Shown here: in pieces, positions 8,124-17,986 of the stretch
How positions within the stretch are numbered: position 1 is the stretch's first letter
How the letters are laid out: each line of letters starts with the position of its first letter
Assembly: GCA_029817715.1 (NCBI GenBank)
Contig: JARUPY010000090.1
Location: forward strand, 1,550,001-1,614,000
Reading direction: 5' to 3'
DNA: 64,000 bases
Source: Melastoma dodecandrum
Lineage: Eukaryota > Streptophyta > Magnoliopsida > Myrtales > Melastomataceae
Translations under genes and position numbers: made by a program
The notes under the pieces: generated by a model
What the model saw: the letters and a program-made list of their open reading frames with translations, nothing else
Told to the model about the DNA's origin: nothing
The model's database searches: none

Positions 8124-8358
8124 CAGGTGGGTGCCCGTGTTCGCCGTCGCGTCGCGCCTTCAAGAATCCTCGGTCGGTCGCCATGAATCGCTCGATCATC
8201 GGCGGAATCAGCTTCACCGGATCGCCCACGGATCTTCCTGTCTCGCGGGCTAGTATTTGGGCATAGGCCACGAGATTGCGGTGAACCGTGGCCGGCAGTT
8301 CGAACGAGACCTTGACCGGCTTGTCATCGGTAATCGAGCGAAGCTTCAGTTTCGCCAT
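8095..8358 (-). CDS. DUF2274 protein
   Basis: An 87-aa protein with MAKLKLRSITDDKPVKVSFE at the start, typical of the DUF2274 family. This family is almost always encoded directly after trbI in Trb-type ICEs. The sequence looks like a ribbon-helix-helix-type small DNA-binding fold (ELPATVHRNLVAYAQILARE), but the function is unproven. Only one base separates it from the trbI stop, so it is the last gene of the transfer operon. Confidence 0.88.
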   Translation of the reverse strand: MAKLKLRSITDDKPVKVSFELPATVHRNLVAYAQILARETGRSVGDPVKLIPPMIERFMATDRGFLKARRDGEHGHPPASSGSSSQN

Positions 8359-8359
8359 A

Positions 8360-9616
8360 TCAGCCTCCGTAGGGTTCGAGCACGAGATCGCGCGTGACGA
8401 TGACGCGGACGGGGAAGCCCGGCCGGATCGTCAGCGTCGGCGCGATATTGAGCTGGCGGCTGACGATCTGCTGGCCGGTCTGGCTGACGCTGTTCGACGC
8501 GCCCTGTCGTAGCGCCCGCACGATGTCGCTTTCCTGGCCAGACGAGCCGGCCTCCGCGCCGACGCTCAGGATCGTCGAGAGCGCGGCCGCCTTGAACAGC
8601 TCGCCCCAATGGTAGTCGACGCCATCTTCCAGGCCGGCATAGCCCTCGACGTCCGCGCCAGGCTGGCGCTCCAGAACGATTGAGCGGCCGTTAGGGAAGA
8701 TCAGCCGGTTCCAGACGAGGAGTATGCGCCGCTGACCGAAGCCGACGCCGCTGTCATATTGCCCGATGACGCGCGTGCCCTGGGGCACAAGCAGGATTTT
8801 GCCGGTCGGGCTATCGTAGATGTTTTCCGTGACCTGCGCAGTGATCTGGCCTGGAAGGTCGGAGCGAATGCCAGTAATCAGCGCGGCTGGGATGACGGCG
8901 CCCGCCTGCAGGACGTTCTTCGATGCCGGAGCCGCAACACGATCCGGCGAGACGGTGCGCTTGTCGGGCGTCTGATTGAGGAATGCGAGCTGGCGGTCCT
9001 GTGCCGAGGGCGTCGCCGGCTGCGGCGCGAGGCCGAGGCTGGCGAGATCAGTAGGCGGCGTGGCGGTCGTGGTAGGCTGTGCCGAGGCTCCAGCAGTGGC
9101 GGGCCGAGTCTCAGTCGAGGCGAACAGCCGTGCGGTCCGCGCCGCCTCCAGCTCCTGCGCCCGGCGCTGTTCCTCGGGGCTCGGTCCCGTTGGACCCGAT
9201 GCGGGCGCACCGATCGGCGGCACCGTGCCACCGTTCTGCGCATTGAGGATCGGGCGACCGAGATCGCCCGGGAGCGGCGGGCCGAGCTTCGGGACGCCGG
9301 AATAATCCTTCGGCAATCCAGCCAGTCCGTCCGGTGTCGAGCGGTTGTCTGTCGAGTACAGTTCCTGGCCCTGGCCACCGTGACGGGTCTGAAGCGCATA
9401 GATCAGCGCCCCGCCGACACCGAGGCTTGCGGCGAGACCCAGACCGGCCAGCACCTTGCGCGACAGGCGGGTGACGCGCGGCGGCTCGGCGCGCAGCCGC
9501 ATCGCCGCGGCAGGCTCGCCGGTCAGCGGCCGAGCGTCATCGTCGATCGGCTGAGGCTGGGGCGTCGAACCTTGCGCCCGGCCTTCCTCCTTTTCGGGAT
9601 CGCGTTCATCGCTCAC
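8360..9616 (-). CDS. trbI: TrbI conjugal transfer protein (VirB10-like)
   Basis: A 418-aa VirB10-family protein that spans inner membrane and periplasm and links to the outer-membrane pore. It has a charged cytoplasmic N-terminus, one transmembrane helix near residues 55-72 (KVLAGLGLAASLGVGGALIY), a proline-rich linker, and the conserved C-terminal beta-barrel domain from about 220 (VIPAALITGIRSDLPGQI; LLVPQGTRVIGQYDS). It overlaps trbG by four bases. Confidence 0.95.
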   Translation of the reverse strand: MSDERDPEKEEGRAQGSTPQPQPIDDDARPLTGEPAAAMRLRAEPPRVTRLSRKVLAGLGLAASLGVGGALIYALQTRHGGQGQELYSTDNRSTPDGLAGLPKDYSGVPKLGPPLPGDLGRPILNAQNGGTVPPIGAPASGPTGPSPEEQRRAQELEAARTARLFASTETRPATAGASAQPTTTATPPTDLASLGLAPQPATPSAQDRQLAFLNQTPDKRTVSPDRVAAPASKNVLQAGAVIPAALITGIRSDLPGQITAQVTENIYDSPTGKILLVPQGTRVIGQYDSGVGFGQRRILLVWNRLIFPNGRSIVLERQPGADVEGYAGLEDGVDYHWGELFKAAALSTILSVGAEAGSSGQESDIVRALRQGASNSVSQTGQQIVSRQLNIAPTLTIRPGFPVRVIVTRDLVLEPYGG

Positions 9617-10164
9617 GATGCCGGCCTCCCGTCGGTGCGGGAGATGCGGACGCGCTTCTGGTTCTTGCCCGCACCAAATCGCAACTCGGCCGCGGCGAAC
9701 AGCCGGTCAACGATCATGTAGTTGCCGCGCACGCGGTAGTTCACGAGTTCGGACGTGTCGCCCTCGGGGCCGACGACGAACAGCGGCGGCATCTCGCCCT
9801 GGCCGATGCCACGCGGAAACTCGATGAACACCTGACGGCCATCATCGAACGCGCGGAGCGGCCGCCACGGCGCACGGTCGCCCGACACGTCGTAGCGGAA
9901 GTTCACGCGGGCGAGGTCAATGCCGTTCGCGACCGGCTGTTGGGCCTCGGCCTGTTGGTTCTGGCGCCGGAGCGCGATGGGCTGGTCCTGCGGATATTGC
10001 CACGAGACCGAGGCCATATAGGTCTTTTCCGTCGAGCGCAGCTCCATGTGATAGGTGCGCCGGTCGGTGTTGATGACGAGGTTGGTCATCAATTCGGGGC
10101 GCGTCGGCTTCACTAGGATGTGGACCTGCTTGGCCCCGCCAACGCCACTTTCGGTATCGCCGAC

Positions 10165-10197
<33 letters not shown>

Positions 10198-10680
10198 ACC
10201 TGAACCAACGAGTTGCTCACCGGGCTGGAGTGCGATGTCAGTAATCTGCCCCGGCGCGGAATAGACCTGATAGAGCGCGCCGCCGGAGAAGGGATAGACC
10301 TGCACGGCGTTGATGAAGCCGTCGCGCACGGGTTGCACGCGCGCAGCGGCGTTGGCCAGATTGACGCGGGCGGTGGGATCGGCGGCTTCCGGCTCAGGCT
10401 TGGCGTCCTTGCCGACCGGCTTCAACTGACCGGGAAGCGGCAGCGGCTTCGGCAGTTCTACCACCCGGACCGGCGCGGGCGGATCGGACGCCTGCACGGC
10501 CGGGGCCGCATTGTCGTAGGAGATCTCCGGGGGCGGCGTGTGGGTGGCGCACCCTGCCAACGCCGAGCCGGCGAGCAGGATCGCTGGCAATGCGGATTTA
10601 CGCAAAGCCGGCATTGCGTTGATGAGGAAAGCCGGACGCCCTGCACTCCAGGGGGCGGCTTTGCGGAGTGCGGGCGTCAT
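9613..10680 (-). CDS. trbG: TrbG conjugal transfer protein (VirB9-like)
   Basis: A 355-aa VirB9-family outer-membrane-core subunit. A lipoprotein-type signal (LLAGSALAGC) follows an unusually long leader. ATG at 10680 overlaps the trbF stop by four bases, but an internal ATG 23 codons later (MPALRKSALPA) would give a more usual signal peptide; the leader repeats a similar PALRK block. The C-terminal domain shows the TrbG/VirB9 pattern (YHMELRSTEKTYMASVSWQY and VNFRYDVSGDRAPWRPLRAF). It is coupled to trbI. Confidence 0.93.
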
Positions 10681-11366
10681 TGTCCAAGCTCCTTCGACCA
10701 GTTGATGGCGTTGACGTAGATGCCGAGCGGGTTCTTCCGCAGCGTTTCGGCGTCGCGCGGCGGCTGTATAATGACGGTGAGGATGGCTGACCAGCGTTCG
10801 GTGGAGGCCAGCGAGCCGTCCTGATAGCGGCGCTCGATCCAGGCGATGCGGAAGCTGGATGGCGAGGCCCGGATGACCGACGACACCTCGATTGCGATTT
10901 GCTGCTTGCCGACCTTCGTGAAGGGATCGTTGGCGCGGGCGTAGTCGTTTAGCGCCAGCGCGCCACCCTGCGTGGTGAAGTCATAGGCGCGCAACCAATT
11001 CTGCCGCACGACGATCGGGTCGGCCGGGATCGAGCGCACCCACTCGATGAAGCGCGACAGGTGGAAGGCGATCTGCGGATCGGTCGGCTGGTAGTCGGCG
11101 GTCGCCGGCGCAACCGCCTGCGCCTGGCCGAGCCGGTCGACCTGTACCACCCACGGCACGATCGAGCCGTTCGCGGATTGCCAGACAAGTGCGGCGGAGA
11201 GGCCAGCGGCAAGCCCCAATGAGCCGAACGCCATGTAGCGCCAGTTGCGGGCCTGCACGCGGGCTGATCCGATCCGATCGTCCCAGATCTGCGCCGCGCG
11301 CTGGTAGGGGGTCTCAGGCTGTGGAGATTTGCCGTAATGCGTCGATGGTCGCTTGAACATGGTCAT
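10677..11366 (-). CDS. trbF: TrbF conjugal transfer protein (VirB8-like)
   Basis: A 229-aa VirB8/TrbF-family bitopic inner-membrane protein. One transmembrane helix lies near residues 45-65 (YMAFGSLGLAAGLSAALVWQ), followed by the periplasmic NTF2-like domain (WVVQVDRLGQAQAV). It links the core complex to the inner-membrane channel. It is joined by four-base overlaps to trbL upstream and trbG downstream. Confidence 0.94.
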   Translation of the reverse strand: MTMFKRPSTHYGKSPQPETPYQRAAQIWDDRIGSARVQARNWRYMAFGSLGLAAGLSAALVWQSANGSIVPWVVQVDRLGQAQAVAPATADYQPTDPQIAFHLSRFIEWVRSIPADPIVVRQNWLRAYDFTTQGGALALNDYARANDPFTKVGKQQIAIEVSSVIRASPSSFRIAWIERRYQDGSLASTERWSAILTVIIQPPRDAETLRKNPLGIYVNAINWSKELGQ

Positions 11367-12709
11367 TCGCTTTCGGAGAGATCGACGGAAGAGCCCCCGC
11401 CATGGCTGTCGCCGCTGCGCACGGCATGGGCGGCGGCCTGAACGCCGTGGGTCATTTGCTGCGAGCGCTTCATGCGCTGCGCCCAGGCGGGCGGGTTTTC
11501 GGCGGCGGAAGAGGATGTAGCCTCGGCGGTGGCTTCGCCCGCCGCTGCGCCCGATGAGCCTGTGGCGATCTCCGTTGCGGCCTGTCCACCGGACTGATAG
11601 CTCTGTTTTAGGCTGTCGGCTGCACGCCCGGCTGCGCGCTTCAACGGTGAGACGGCCGCCTTCGCGCCCGTGCTGGCTACATTGCCGAGACCGGATGCGA
11701 CACCCGACGCGCCAGACTGTCCGGCCGCACCCAGGCTGTAGGCGGTGGATGCGCCGCCAGCGAGGGCGGCGCCACCGCGAGCGGCAGCGGCTGCACCGCC
11801 GGCAAGGGCAGCACCGCCGGAGGCGACCGCGCCCATAGTAGCTGCGCCCGCTGCAACCATTCCGCCTGCGGCGAGACCCGTGCCGACCGCCGCGCCGGCC
11901 CCGAGCTGCGGGCCGCCGGAGATGATGCCGTTGGCGATCCCCGGGCCGAAGATGGCCAGGCCGAGCAGCGACAGCGCCGCGAGCACGATCGCCATGGCAT
12001 CATCGATCGACGGCGTGTTGCCGCCAAAGCCGGACGTGAACTCGGAGAACAGGGTCGAGCCGATGCCGACGATGACCGCGAGCACGAGCACCTTGATGCC
12101 GGACGAGATGATATTGCCAAGCACCCGTTCGGCCATGAAGGCGGATTTGCCGAACAGGCCGAAGGGAATGAGGACGAACCCCGCCAGCGTGCTCAGCTTG
12201 AACTCGATCAGGGTGATGAAAAGCTGGATGGCGAGGATGAAGAAGGCGAGCAGGATCAGCGCCCAGGCGAACATCAGGCAGGCGATCTGGATGAAGTTCT
12301 CGAAGAACGACCAGTAGCCCATCAGGCCGGAGATGGAGTCGAGCAGCGGGTGTCCCGCATCGAGGCCGGTCTGCGCCACCTTGCCGGGGCGCAAAAGGTC
12401 GCTGACGGCAAAGCTCGTGCCCGACGCCTTCAGGCCGAGACCGGCGAAGCTCTCGAAGATGATGCGGGCGAGGTTGTTCCAGTTGCCAATGATGTAGGCG
12501 AACACCCCAACGAACAGCGTCTTCTTGATGAGGCGCGCCATGATGTCGTCTTCGGCGCCCCACGACCAGAACAGCGCGGCCAGGGTCACGTCGATGACGA
12601 TCAAGGTGGTCGCGATGAAGCCGACCTCGCCGCCGAGCAGGCCGAAGCCGCTGTCGATGTAGCGAGTGAAGACTTCGAGGAAATGGTCGATGACCCCGGT
12701 GCCGCCCAT
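11363..12709 (-). CDS. trbL: TrbL/VirB6 inner-membrane channel protein
   Basis: A 448-aa polytopic membrane protein of the TrbL/VirB6 family. About six hydrophobic segments fill the first 260 residues (GEVGFIATTLIVIDVTLAAL; LFVGVFAYIIGNWNNLARII; others follow). A low-complexity Ala/Gly/Ser-rich cytoplasmic tail occupies residues 265-448, as is common in TrbL. It forms part of the DNA-translocation channel. Confidence 0.93.
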   Translation of the reverse strand: MGGTGVIDHFLEVFTRYIDSGFGLLGGEVGFIATTLIVIDVTLAALFWSWGAEDDIMARLIKKTLFVGVFAYIIGNWNNLARIIFESFAGLGLKASGTSFAVSDLLRPGKVAQTGLDAGHPLLDSISGLMGYWSFFENFIQIACLMFAWALILLAFFILAIQLFITLIEFKLSTLAGFVLIPFGLFGKSAFMAERVLGNIISSGIKVLVLAVIVGIGSTLFSEFTSGFGGNTPSIDDAMAIVLAALSLLGLAIFGPGIANGIISGGPQLGAGAAVGTGLAAGGMVAAGAATMGAVASGGAALAGGAAAAARGGAALAGGASTAYSLGAAGQSGASGVASGLGNVASTGAKAAVSPLKRAAGRAADSLKQSYQSGGQAATEIATGSSGAAAGEATAEATSSSAAENPPAWAQRMKRSQQMTHGVQAAAHAVRSGDSHGGGSSVDLSESE

Positions 12710-12710
12710 C

Positions 12711-13130
12711 TCAGCGAACTCCCTCGTCGGCAGAAATGGGCGGCCGGGCCGGTTCAGCCTGCATCTCAGGCTCGGCTAATTCCGCCGGCGCACTGTCTTT
12801 ACGGATGGGATCGGCGGACGCGGGCGCGCTTGGAAACAGCGTGGTCGGCGCAGACGGGGCCGACGACACCGCTGGCGCCGGCTGACCGAGGAACCGGCGC
12901 CGGTTCTCGGCCCACGCTCTCAGGCAAGCGGGATCGCGCGGGCCGGCCTCGCCGATCTCCGAACAGCGGAGCAATTCGGCCGCGAGAGGATCTTGCGATG
13001 CGACGGGACGCACCCGTGTCGCGAAGTCGATTGGCCGATCATCCTTGCGGTTCATCTCGATCGCGGTCGCCGTGATGGCGACCGCGACGAAGACGATGGC
13101 GCCGATGCGAGCGAGCGTCTTGCCGTCCAT
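12711..13130 (-). CDS. TrbK-alt type putative entry-exclusion protein
   Basis: A 139-aa protein with an N-terminal membrane helix (IGAIVFVAVAITATAIEM, residues 9-26), then the conserved pattern RPVASQDPLAAELLRCSEIG (41-60), DPACLRAWAENRRRFLG and a variable Pro/Ala-rich tail. This matches the alternative TrbK family found between trbJ and trbL in these elements. Entry exclusion, blocking redundant mating, is the assumed role and is not shown by the sequence itself. Confidence 0.85.
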   Translation of the reverse strand: MDGKTLARIGAIVFVAVAITATAIEMNRKDDRPIDFATRVRPVASQDPLAAELLRCSEIGEAGPRDPACLRAWAENRRRFLGQPAPAVSSAPSAPTTLFPSAPASADPIRKDSAPAELAEPEMQAEPARPPISADEGVR

Positions 13131-13140
13131 CGCGCCGCCC

Positions 13141-13899
13141 TCAGTGATTGCCGTAGAACATCTGCGCGTTGCCGGGCTGGTAGCCCGAACCCGGCGTCAG
13201 AAAGCGACGGCGCTGCTCGCGGCCCTGTTCGGCAGCGGCGGACTGTTCCGCCGATTGCAAGGCCTGGGCCCGGCCGTTCGCCGCGACGACGGCTGTGAGA
13301 TCCGCGAGCTGCTGAGCCTGGAGCGCGAGAAGCTGGTTGCCGGCTTGCGTTGCCTGCAGTGCGCCGGTCGCGCCCTGGCTCTGGCCGACCAGCGCCGACA
13401 TCTGCGCGCGGTTGGTGTCGATGTTGCCGACGACGCCGGCCTGTACGCGCATGGCGTCCTGCAGGCCGCCGACCGTGTTCTGCCAGCGCGAACGCGCATC
13501 GGCGACGAGCTGCTGATCGGAGGCCGACATCGAGACGTTTCCGTATTTCTGCTGGAACACGCGATCGATCTGCTGAACGTCGTAGGCGATGTTCTGCGCT
13601 TGGGTGAGGAGCTGTTGCGTTCGCTGGACGGATTGCTGAAGCTGCTGGAGCGACGAATACGGCAGGCTGGCCAGGTTGCGGGCCTGATTGATCAGACTCT
13701 GCGCCTGGTTCTGGAGCGAGGTGATCTGGTTGTTGATTTGCTGAAGCGAACGGGCCGCCGTCAGCACATTCTGGGCATAGTTCGAGGGATCGAACACGAT
13801 GATGGCGTGGGCCGGTGTCGCCAGCATGGGCGCGAGCGCCACTGGAACGATCAGCAGCGCGGCAGCGAACCGCGCTGCGCGGGATTGGCGCAGTTTCAT
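13141..13899 (-). CDS. trbJ: TrbJ conjugal transfer protein (VirB5-like)
   Basis: A 252-aa secreted VirB5-family pilus-tip or adhesion subunit. The start is ATG at 13899 (MKLRQSRAARFAAAL), giving a clear signal peptide ending in ATPAHA near residue 32. A longer frame upstream has no features. Gln/Asn-rich coiled-coil segments (RSLQQINNQITSLQNQAQS) follow, typical of TrbJ. It overlaps the trbE stop by four bases. Confidence 0.93.
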   Translation of the reverse strand: MKLRQSRAARFAAALLIVPVALAPMLATPAHAIIVFDPSNYAQNVLTAARSLQQINNQITSLQNQAQSLINQARNLASLPYSSLQQLQQSVQRTQQLLTQAQNIAYDVQQIDRVFQQKYGNVSMSASDQQLVADARSRWQNTVGGLQDAMRVQAGVVGNIDTNRAQMSALVGQSQGATGALQATQAGNQLLALQAQQLADLTAVVAANGRAQALQSAEQSAAAEQGREQRRRFLTPGSGYQPGNAQMFYGNH

Positions 13900-16334
13900 T
13901 GGGACTTGTCCTTGTTGGTGAGGTTGGGAATGAGGTCGGCGGCCCAGCCGACGCCGCGATGGCGCAGCCAGGCGTCGAGGAATCCGTCCGCGCCATGCTC
14001 GGCGACGATCTTTGCGATGGCGGCCTGATCGGTCTTGGCGGACGCGGCGCACAGCGCCAGCGCGACCTCCGACAGGCCCAGCTCGAACAGCCGGTTGCCG
14101 CGCCGCGACTGGCAGTAGTAATCGCGCTTGGGGCTCGCTCGCGCGATGATCTCGATCTGGCGGTCGTTGAGGCCGAAGCGGCGATAGATGGCGGTGATCT
14201 GCGGCTCGATGGCCCGCTCGTTGGGCAGCAAGAGCCGGGTCTGGCAGCTCTCGATGATGGCGGGCGCGATGGCGCTGCCATCAATGTCGGAGAGCGATTG
14301 CGTGGCGAAGATCACGCTGGCGTTCTTCTTGCGCAGCGTCTTCAGCCATTCGCGCAATTGGCCGGCGAAGCCTTCGTCGTCGAGCGCGAGCCAGCCCTCA
14401 TCGACGATGATCATCGTCGGCGATCCGTCGAGCCGATCCTCGATGCGGTGGAACAGGTAGGCGAGAACGGCGGGCGCGGCTTGCGTGCCGATCAGCCCCT
14501 CGGTCTCGAAGGCCTGGACGGTGGCCGTGCCGAGATGTTCGCTCTCGGCGTCGAGCAGCCGGCCCCATGCGCCGCCGATGCAATAGGGCCGGAGCGCCTG
14601 CTTGAGGTCGTTCGACTGGAGCAGCACGACCAGGCCGGTGAGCGTGCGCGCTTCGACCGGCGCCGAGGCCAGGGAGGTCAGTGCCGTCCAGATATGCTCC
14701 TTCACCTCAGGCGTGATCGGCACACCTTCACGGGTCAGGATCGACACGATCCAGTCGCCGGCCCAGGCGCGTTCGGGAACGTCGTGGATGCGGGCGAGCG
14801 GCTGAAGACTGACACTGTCGATCGCGCCATCGCTGAGATCGCCGCCAAGGTCATGCCAATCGCCGCCCATGGCCAGGGCAGCCGCGCGGATCGACCCGCC
14901 GAAGTCGAAGGCGAAGACTTGGGCGTGGGCATAGCGGCGGAACTGGAGCGCCATCAATGCCAGCAACACGGACTTGCCCGCGCCCGTTGGGCCGACGATC
15001 AGCGTGTGGCCAACGTCGCCGACGTGAAGCGAAAGCCGGAACGGGGTCGAGCCTTCGGTCTTGCCGAAGAGCAGTGGGGGCGCTGCAAAATGCTCGTCCC
15101 GTTCCGGCCCCGCCCAGACCGCCGAAAGCGGAATCATGTGGGCGAGATTGAGCGTGGAGATCGGCGGTTGCCGCACGTTTGCGTAGACGTGCCCGGGCAA
15201 CGACCCGAGCCAGGCATCCACCGCGTTGATCGTCTCGGGCATCGCCGTGAAGTCACGGCCCTGGATGACCTTCTCGACCAGCCGCAGCTTCTCGTCGGCT
15301 ATGCGCGGATCATCATCCCACACTGTCACGGTCGCGGTGACATAGGCCATGCCGGCGTAGTCGGCGCCGAGTTCCTGCAGCGCCATATCGGCGTCGGCGG
15401 CCTTGTTCGAGGCGTCGGTGTCCACGAGGACGGACGCCTCATTGGTCATGACCTCCTTGAGGATCGCGCCCACTGACTTGCGCTTGGCGAACCATTGCCG
15501 CCTGATCCGGGTCAGGAGTTTTGTTGCGTCCGTCTTGTCGAGCATGATCGCCCGGGTCGCCCAGCGGTAGGCGAAGGCGAGCCGGTTCAGTTCGTCGAGC
15601 AGGCCGGGCGTCGTAGCGGTCGGAAACCCGGTAACGGTGAGGATGCGCAGATGCGATGCGCCAAGGCGCGGTTCGAGCCCGCCAGCGAGCGGCTGATCCG
15701 CGAGCAGCGCGTCGAGATAGATGGGCGTCTCGGGCACGCGCACGCGGTGGCGCTTGGTCGAGACGCAGGCGTGCAGGTAGGTGAGGGTCTCGGCATCTTC
15801 GAGCCAGCGGCAGTCCGGCATGAAGGCTTCGACCAGGCGCAGGATGCGGTCAGTACGATCGGCGAAGCCGGTCATCACCTCGTTGGGGTCGATGCCCGAC
15901 TTCTCGCGGCCCTCGTAGAGCCAGGTTTCCGCACGAGCGGCGTCCTCGGCCGGCGGCAAATAGGTGAAGGTCAGGAAATAGCTGGACTCGAAATGCGCGC
16001 CGGCTTCCTCGAAATCGGCTTTCCGCTCGGCGTCGACCAGCGCCGACGCGGAATCCGGGAACAGGCTGTCGGGATAGCGGCCGGCGGGATGCCGCTGCGC
16101 CTCGACGAAGATCGCCCAGCCCGAGCCAAGGCGACGGAAGGCGTTGTTGAGGCGGCCGGCGACCGCGACAAGCTCGGCGGCGACCGCGCTGTCGAGGTCG
16201 GGACCACGAAAACGGGCGGTACGTTGAAAACTGCCGTCCTTGTTGAGGACGACGCCCTCGCCGACCAGCGCCGCCCAGGGCAGGAAGTCGGCGAGGCGCG
16301 TGGTGCGGCTGCGATATTCGGCGAGGTTCATCAT
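13896..16334 (-). CDS. trbE: TrbE conjugal transfer ATPase (VirB4-like)
   Basis: An 812-aa VirB4-family ATPase that powers pilus assembly and transfer. The start is ATG at 16334 or the adjacent 16331 (MMNLAEYRSRTTRLADFLPW). The N-terminal CagE/TrbE domain is followed by Walker A GPTGAGKSVLLALM near residue 445 and Walker B (MIIVDEGWLAL) near 640. The same frame is open far upstream, through trbD and into trbC, because of a frameshift at the 3' end of trbC; that extension is artefactual. Confidence 0.95.
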   Translation of the reverse strand: MMNLAEYRSRTTRLADFLPWAALVGEGVVLNKDGSFQRTARFRGPDLDSAVAAELVAVAGRLNNAFRRLGSGWAIFVEAQRHPAGRYPDSLFPDSASALVDAERKADFEEAGAHFESSYFLTFTYLPPAEDAARAETWLYEGREKSGIDPNEVMTGFADRTDRILRLVEAFMPDCRWLEDAETLTYLHACVSTKRHRVRVPETPIYLDALLADQPLAGGLEPRLGASHLRILTVTGFPTATTPGLLDELNRLAFAYRWATRAIMLDKTDATKLLTRIRRQWFAKRKSVGAILKEVMTNEASVLVDTDASNKAADADMALQELGADYAGMAYVTATVTVWDDDPRIADEKLRLVEKVIQGRDFTAMPETINAVDAWLGSLPGHVYANVRQPPISTLNLAHMIPLSAVWAGPERDEHFAAPPLLFGKTEGSTPFRLSLHVGDVGHTLIVGPTGAGKSVLLALMALQFRRYAHAQVFAFDFGGSIRAAALAMGGDWHDLGGDLSDGAIDSVSLQPLARIHDVPERAWAGDWIVSILTREGVPITPEVKEHIWTALTSLASAPVEARTLTGLVVLLQSNDLKQALRPYCIGGAWGRLLDAESEHLGTATVQAFETEGLIGTQAAPAVLAYLFHRIEDRLDGSPTMIIVDEGWLALDDEGFAGQLREWLKTLRKKNASVIFATQSLSDIDGSAIAPAIIESCQTRLLLPNERAIEPQITAIYRRFGLNDRQIEIIARASPKRDYYCQSRRGNRLFELGLSEVALALCAASAKTDQAAIAKIVAEHGADGFLDAWLRHRGVGWAADLIPNLTNKDKSQ

Positions 16335-16345
16335 CGGCGCTTCCC

Positions 16346-16627
16346 TCAAACCGTTAGATGCGCGGGGATGCGCAGATGGCGGCGCACCACGTCGACGAAG
16401 AGCGGATCGCGCTTGGCGGCCCACACCGCGGCGACATGGCCGATCGCCCAGATGGCGATTCCGACCAGCCACAGCCGTAGACCCAAGCCGACCGCGCCGG
16501 CGAGCGTGCCATTGAGGATGGCGATGGCGCGAGGCGCGCCGCCGAGCAGGATCGGCTCGGTCAGCGCGCGGTGGACCGCGACCGTGAAGCCTGGCACCTC
16601 GCCGCTCTGTTCGACGACGCCCGCCAT
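16346..16627 (-). CDS. trbD: TrbD conjugal transfer protein (VirB3-like)
   Basis: A 93-aa VirB3-family inner-membrane protein. It begins near GFTVAVHRALTEPILLGGAP (13-32), the family signature, and has one long hydrophobic hairpin (AIAILNGTLAGAVGLGLRLW through GIAIWAIGHVAAVW). Its ATG overlaps the trbC TGA at 16627-16629. TrbD works with the TrbE ATPase encoded just downstream. Confidence 0.93.
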   Translation of the reverse strand: MAGVVEQSGEVPGFTVAVHRALTEPILLGGAPRAIAILNGTLAGAVGLGLRLWLVGIAIWAIGHVAAVWAAKRDPLFVDVVRRHLRIPAHLTV

Positions 16628-16973
16628 CAGACCAGCGCTCCGCCACCGAACTGAAGAACGACAGGAAGAAGCTCGACGCCGCGAACGCGATCGACAGACC
16701 GAACACGATCTGGATGAGCCGGCGGAAGCCGCCGGCGGTCTCGCCGAAGGCCAGCGCCAGACCGGTGGCGATGATGATGATCACCGCCACGATCTTGGCG
16801 ACCGGGCCTTCGACCGAGTCGAGGATCTTCTGGAGCGGCGCTTCCCACGGCATCGACGAGCCGGAGGCATGGGCGGGCGCGGCCATCACCACCGACAGCG
16901 TGGCGACAGAAACGGTCATGGCGAGACGGTGGCGCACTTGAGTCAGGCGCATTGGGCGCAGGCGTTGGATCAC
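16627..16973 (-). CDS. trbC: TrbC pilin (VirB2-like), frameshifted near its 3' end
   Basis: A VirB2-like pilin: GTG start at 16973 overlapping the trbB stop, a signal peptide ending ACPAHAS-like (AAPAHASG), then two hydrophobic segments (VAKIVAVIIIIATGLALAFG and FGLSIAFAASSFFLSFF). In the frame used so far the next residues are SSVAERW with no stop. One added base near 16650 would give SFGGGALV and a TGA overlapping the trbD start, as in homologs. With the sequence as given, trbC reads through trbD in another frame and joins trbE in frame. A one-base deletion is therefore inferred, real or from sequencing. Confidence 0.85.
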
Positions 16974-17986
16974 AGGCTTTCTCCTTCGGGGTTTTGGGTG
17001 AGTAAGGTTGGGCCGTCGGCGCCCTCGATGACGGCGGGCGTGACGCGATAGTCGCCGCCGGGGCCGAGGCCCTCGACGTGCGCGAGTTCGGCAAGGCGTC
17101 GCTTGGAGCCCCGGCCGGCGAGTACGGCGATGAGGTCGATCGTCTCGGCGATCAGGGCACGGGGCACCGTGAGCACGGCCTCTTGGATGAGTTGCTCCAG
17201 ACGCCGGACGGCGCCGATCGCGGTGCCCGCGTGGATCGTTCCAATCCCACCGGGATGGCCGGTGCCCCATGCCTTGAGGAGATCGAGGGCTTCGCTTCCG
17301 CGCACCTCGCCGATTGGAACGCGGTCGGGGCGCAGGCGCAGCGACGAGCGGACCAGTTCGGAGAGCGAGGCGACGCCGTCTTTTGTGCGCATCGCCACAA
17401 GATTCGGCGCGGCGCATTGCAGCTCGCGCGTATCTTCGATCAGGACGATGCGATCGCCAGTCTTGGCGACCTCGGCGAGGAGCGCGTTGACGAGCGTGGT
17501 CTTGCCGGTCGACGTGCCGCCGGCGACGAGGATGTTGGCGCGAGACGCAACGCCCTGGCGCAGTATCTCGGCCTGTCCGGCCGACATGATCCCGGCGCGG
17601 ATGTAGTCGTCGAGTGTGAAAACGGCGACCGCAGGCTTGCGAATGGCGAAGGCCGGCGCCGCGACGACAGGCGGGAGCAGCCCCTCGAACCGCTCCCCCG
17701 TTTCCGGCAACTCCGCCGACACACGCGGCGCGCCGGCATGGACCTCGGCGCCGACGTGATGGGCGACCAGGCGAACGATGCGTTCGCCATCCGCCGCCGA
17801 TAGTCGCTCGCCCGTGTCGGCGAGGCCGTCCGACAGCCGGTCGATCCAGAGCCGCCCGTCCGGGTTCAGCATCACTTCAACGATACTGGCGTCGTCGAGG
17901 TAGCGCGCGATCGCGGGACCGAGCGCGGTGCGCAACATCCGCGCGCCGCGCGCGAGACCTTCCGCATGTTGATGTGAAGCCGCCAC
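16970..17986 (-). CDS. trbB: TrbB conjugal transfer ATPase (VirB11-like)
   Basis: A 338-aa VirB11/GspE-type hexameric ATPase. Walker [13 protein letters not shown] lies at 156-167, the Asp box [11 protein letters not shown] near 178, Walker B-like [20 protein letters not shown] near 220, and the His box [11 protein letters not shown] near 241. It acts at the cytoplasmic side of the type IV secretion channel. It is the first gene of the trb operon here; 168 bases separate it from an oppositely oriented SRPBCC gene. Confidence 0.95.
   Translation of the reverse strand: MAASHQHAEGLARGARMLRTALGPAIARYLDDASIVEVMLNPDGRLWIDRLSDGLADTGERLSAADGERIVRLVAHHVGAEVHAGAPRVSAELPETGERFEGLLPPVVAAPAFAIRKPAVAVFTLDDYIRAGIMSAGQAEILRQGVASRANILVAGGTSTGKTTLVNALLAEVAKTGDRIVLIEDTRELQCAAPNLVAMRTKDGVASLSELVRSSLRLRPDRVPIGEVRGSEALDLLKAWGTGHPGGIGTIHAGTAIGAVRRLEQLIQEAVLTVPRALIAETIDLIAVLAGRGSKRRLAELAHVEGLGPGGDYRVTPAVIEGADGPTLLTQNPEGESL

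Noticed and set aside
13896..17417. A single 1173-codon frame on the minus strand as one giant protein
   Set aside because: Only its last 812 codons are TrbE. The earlier part reads trbD and trbB out of frame and joins trbC because of the frameshift near 16650.
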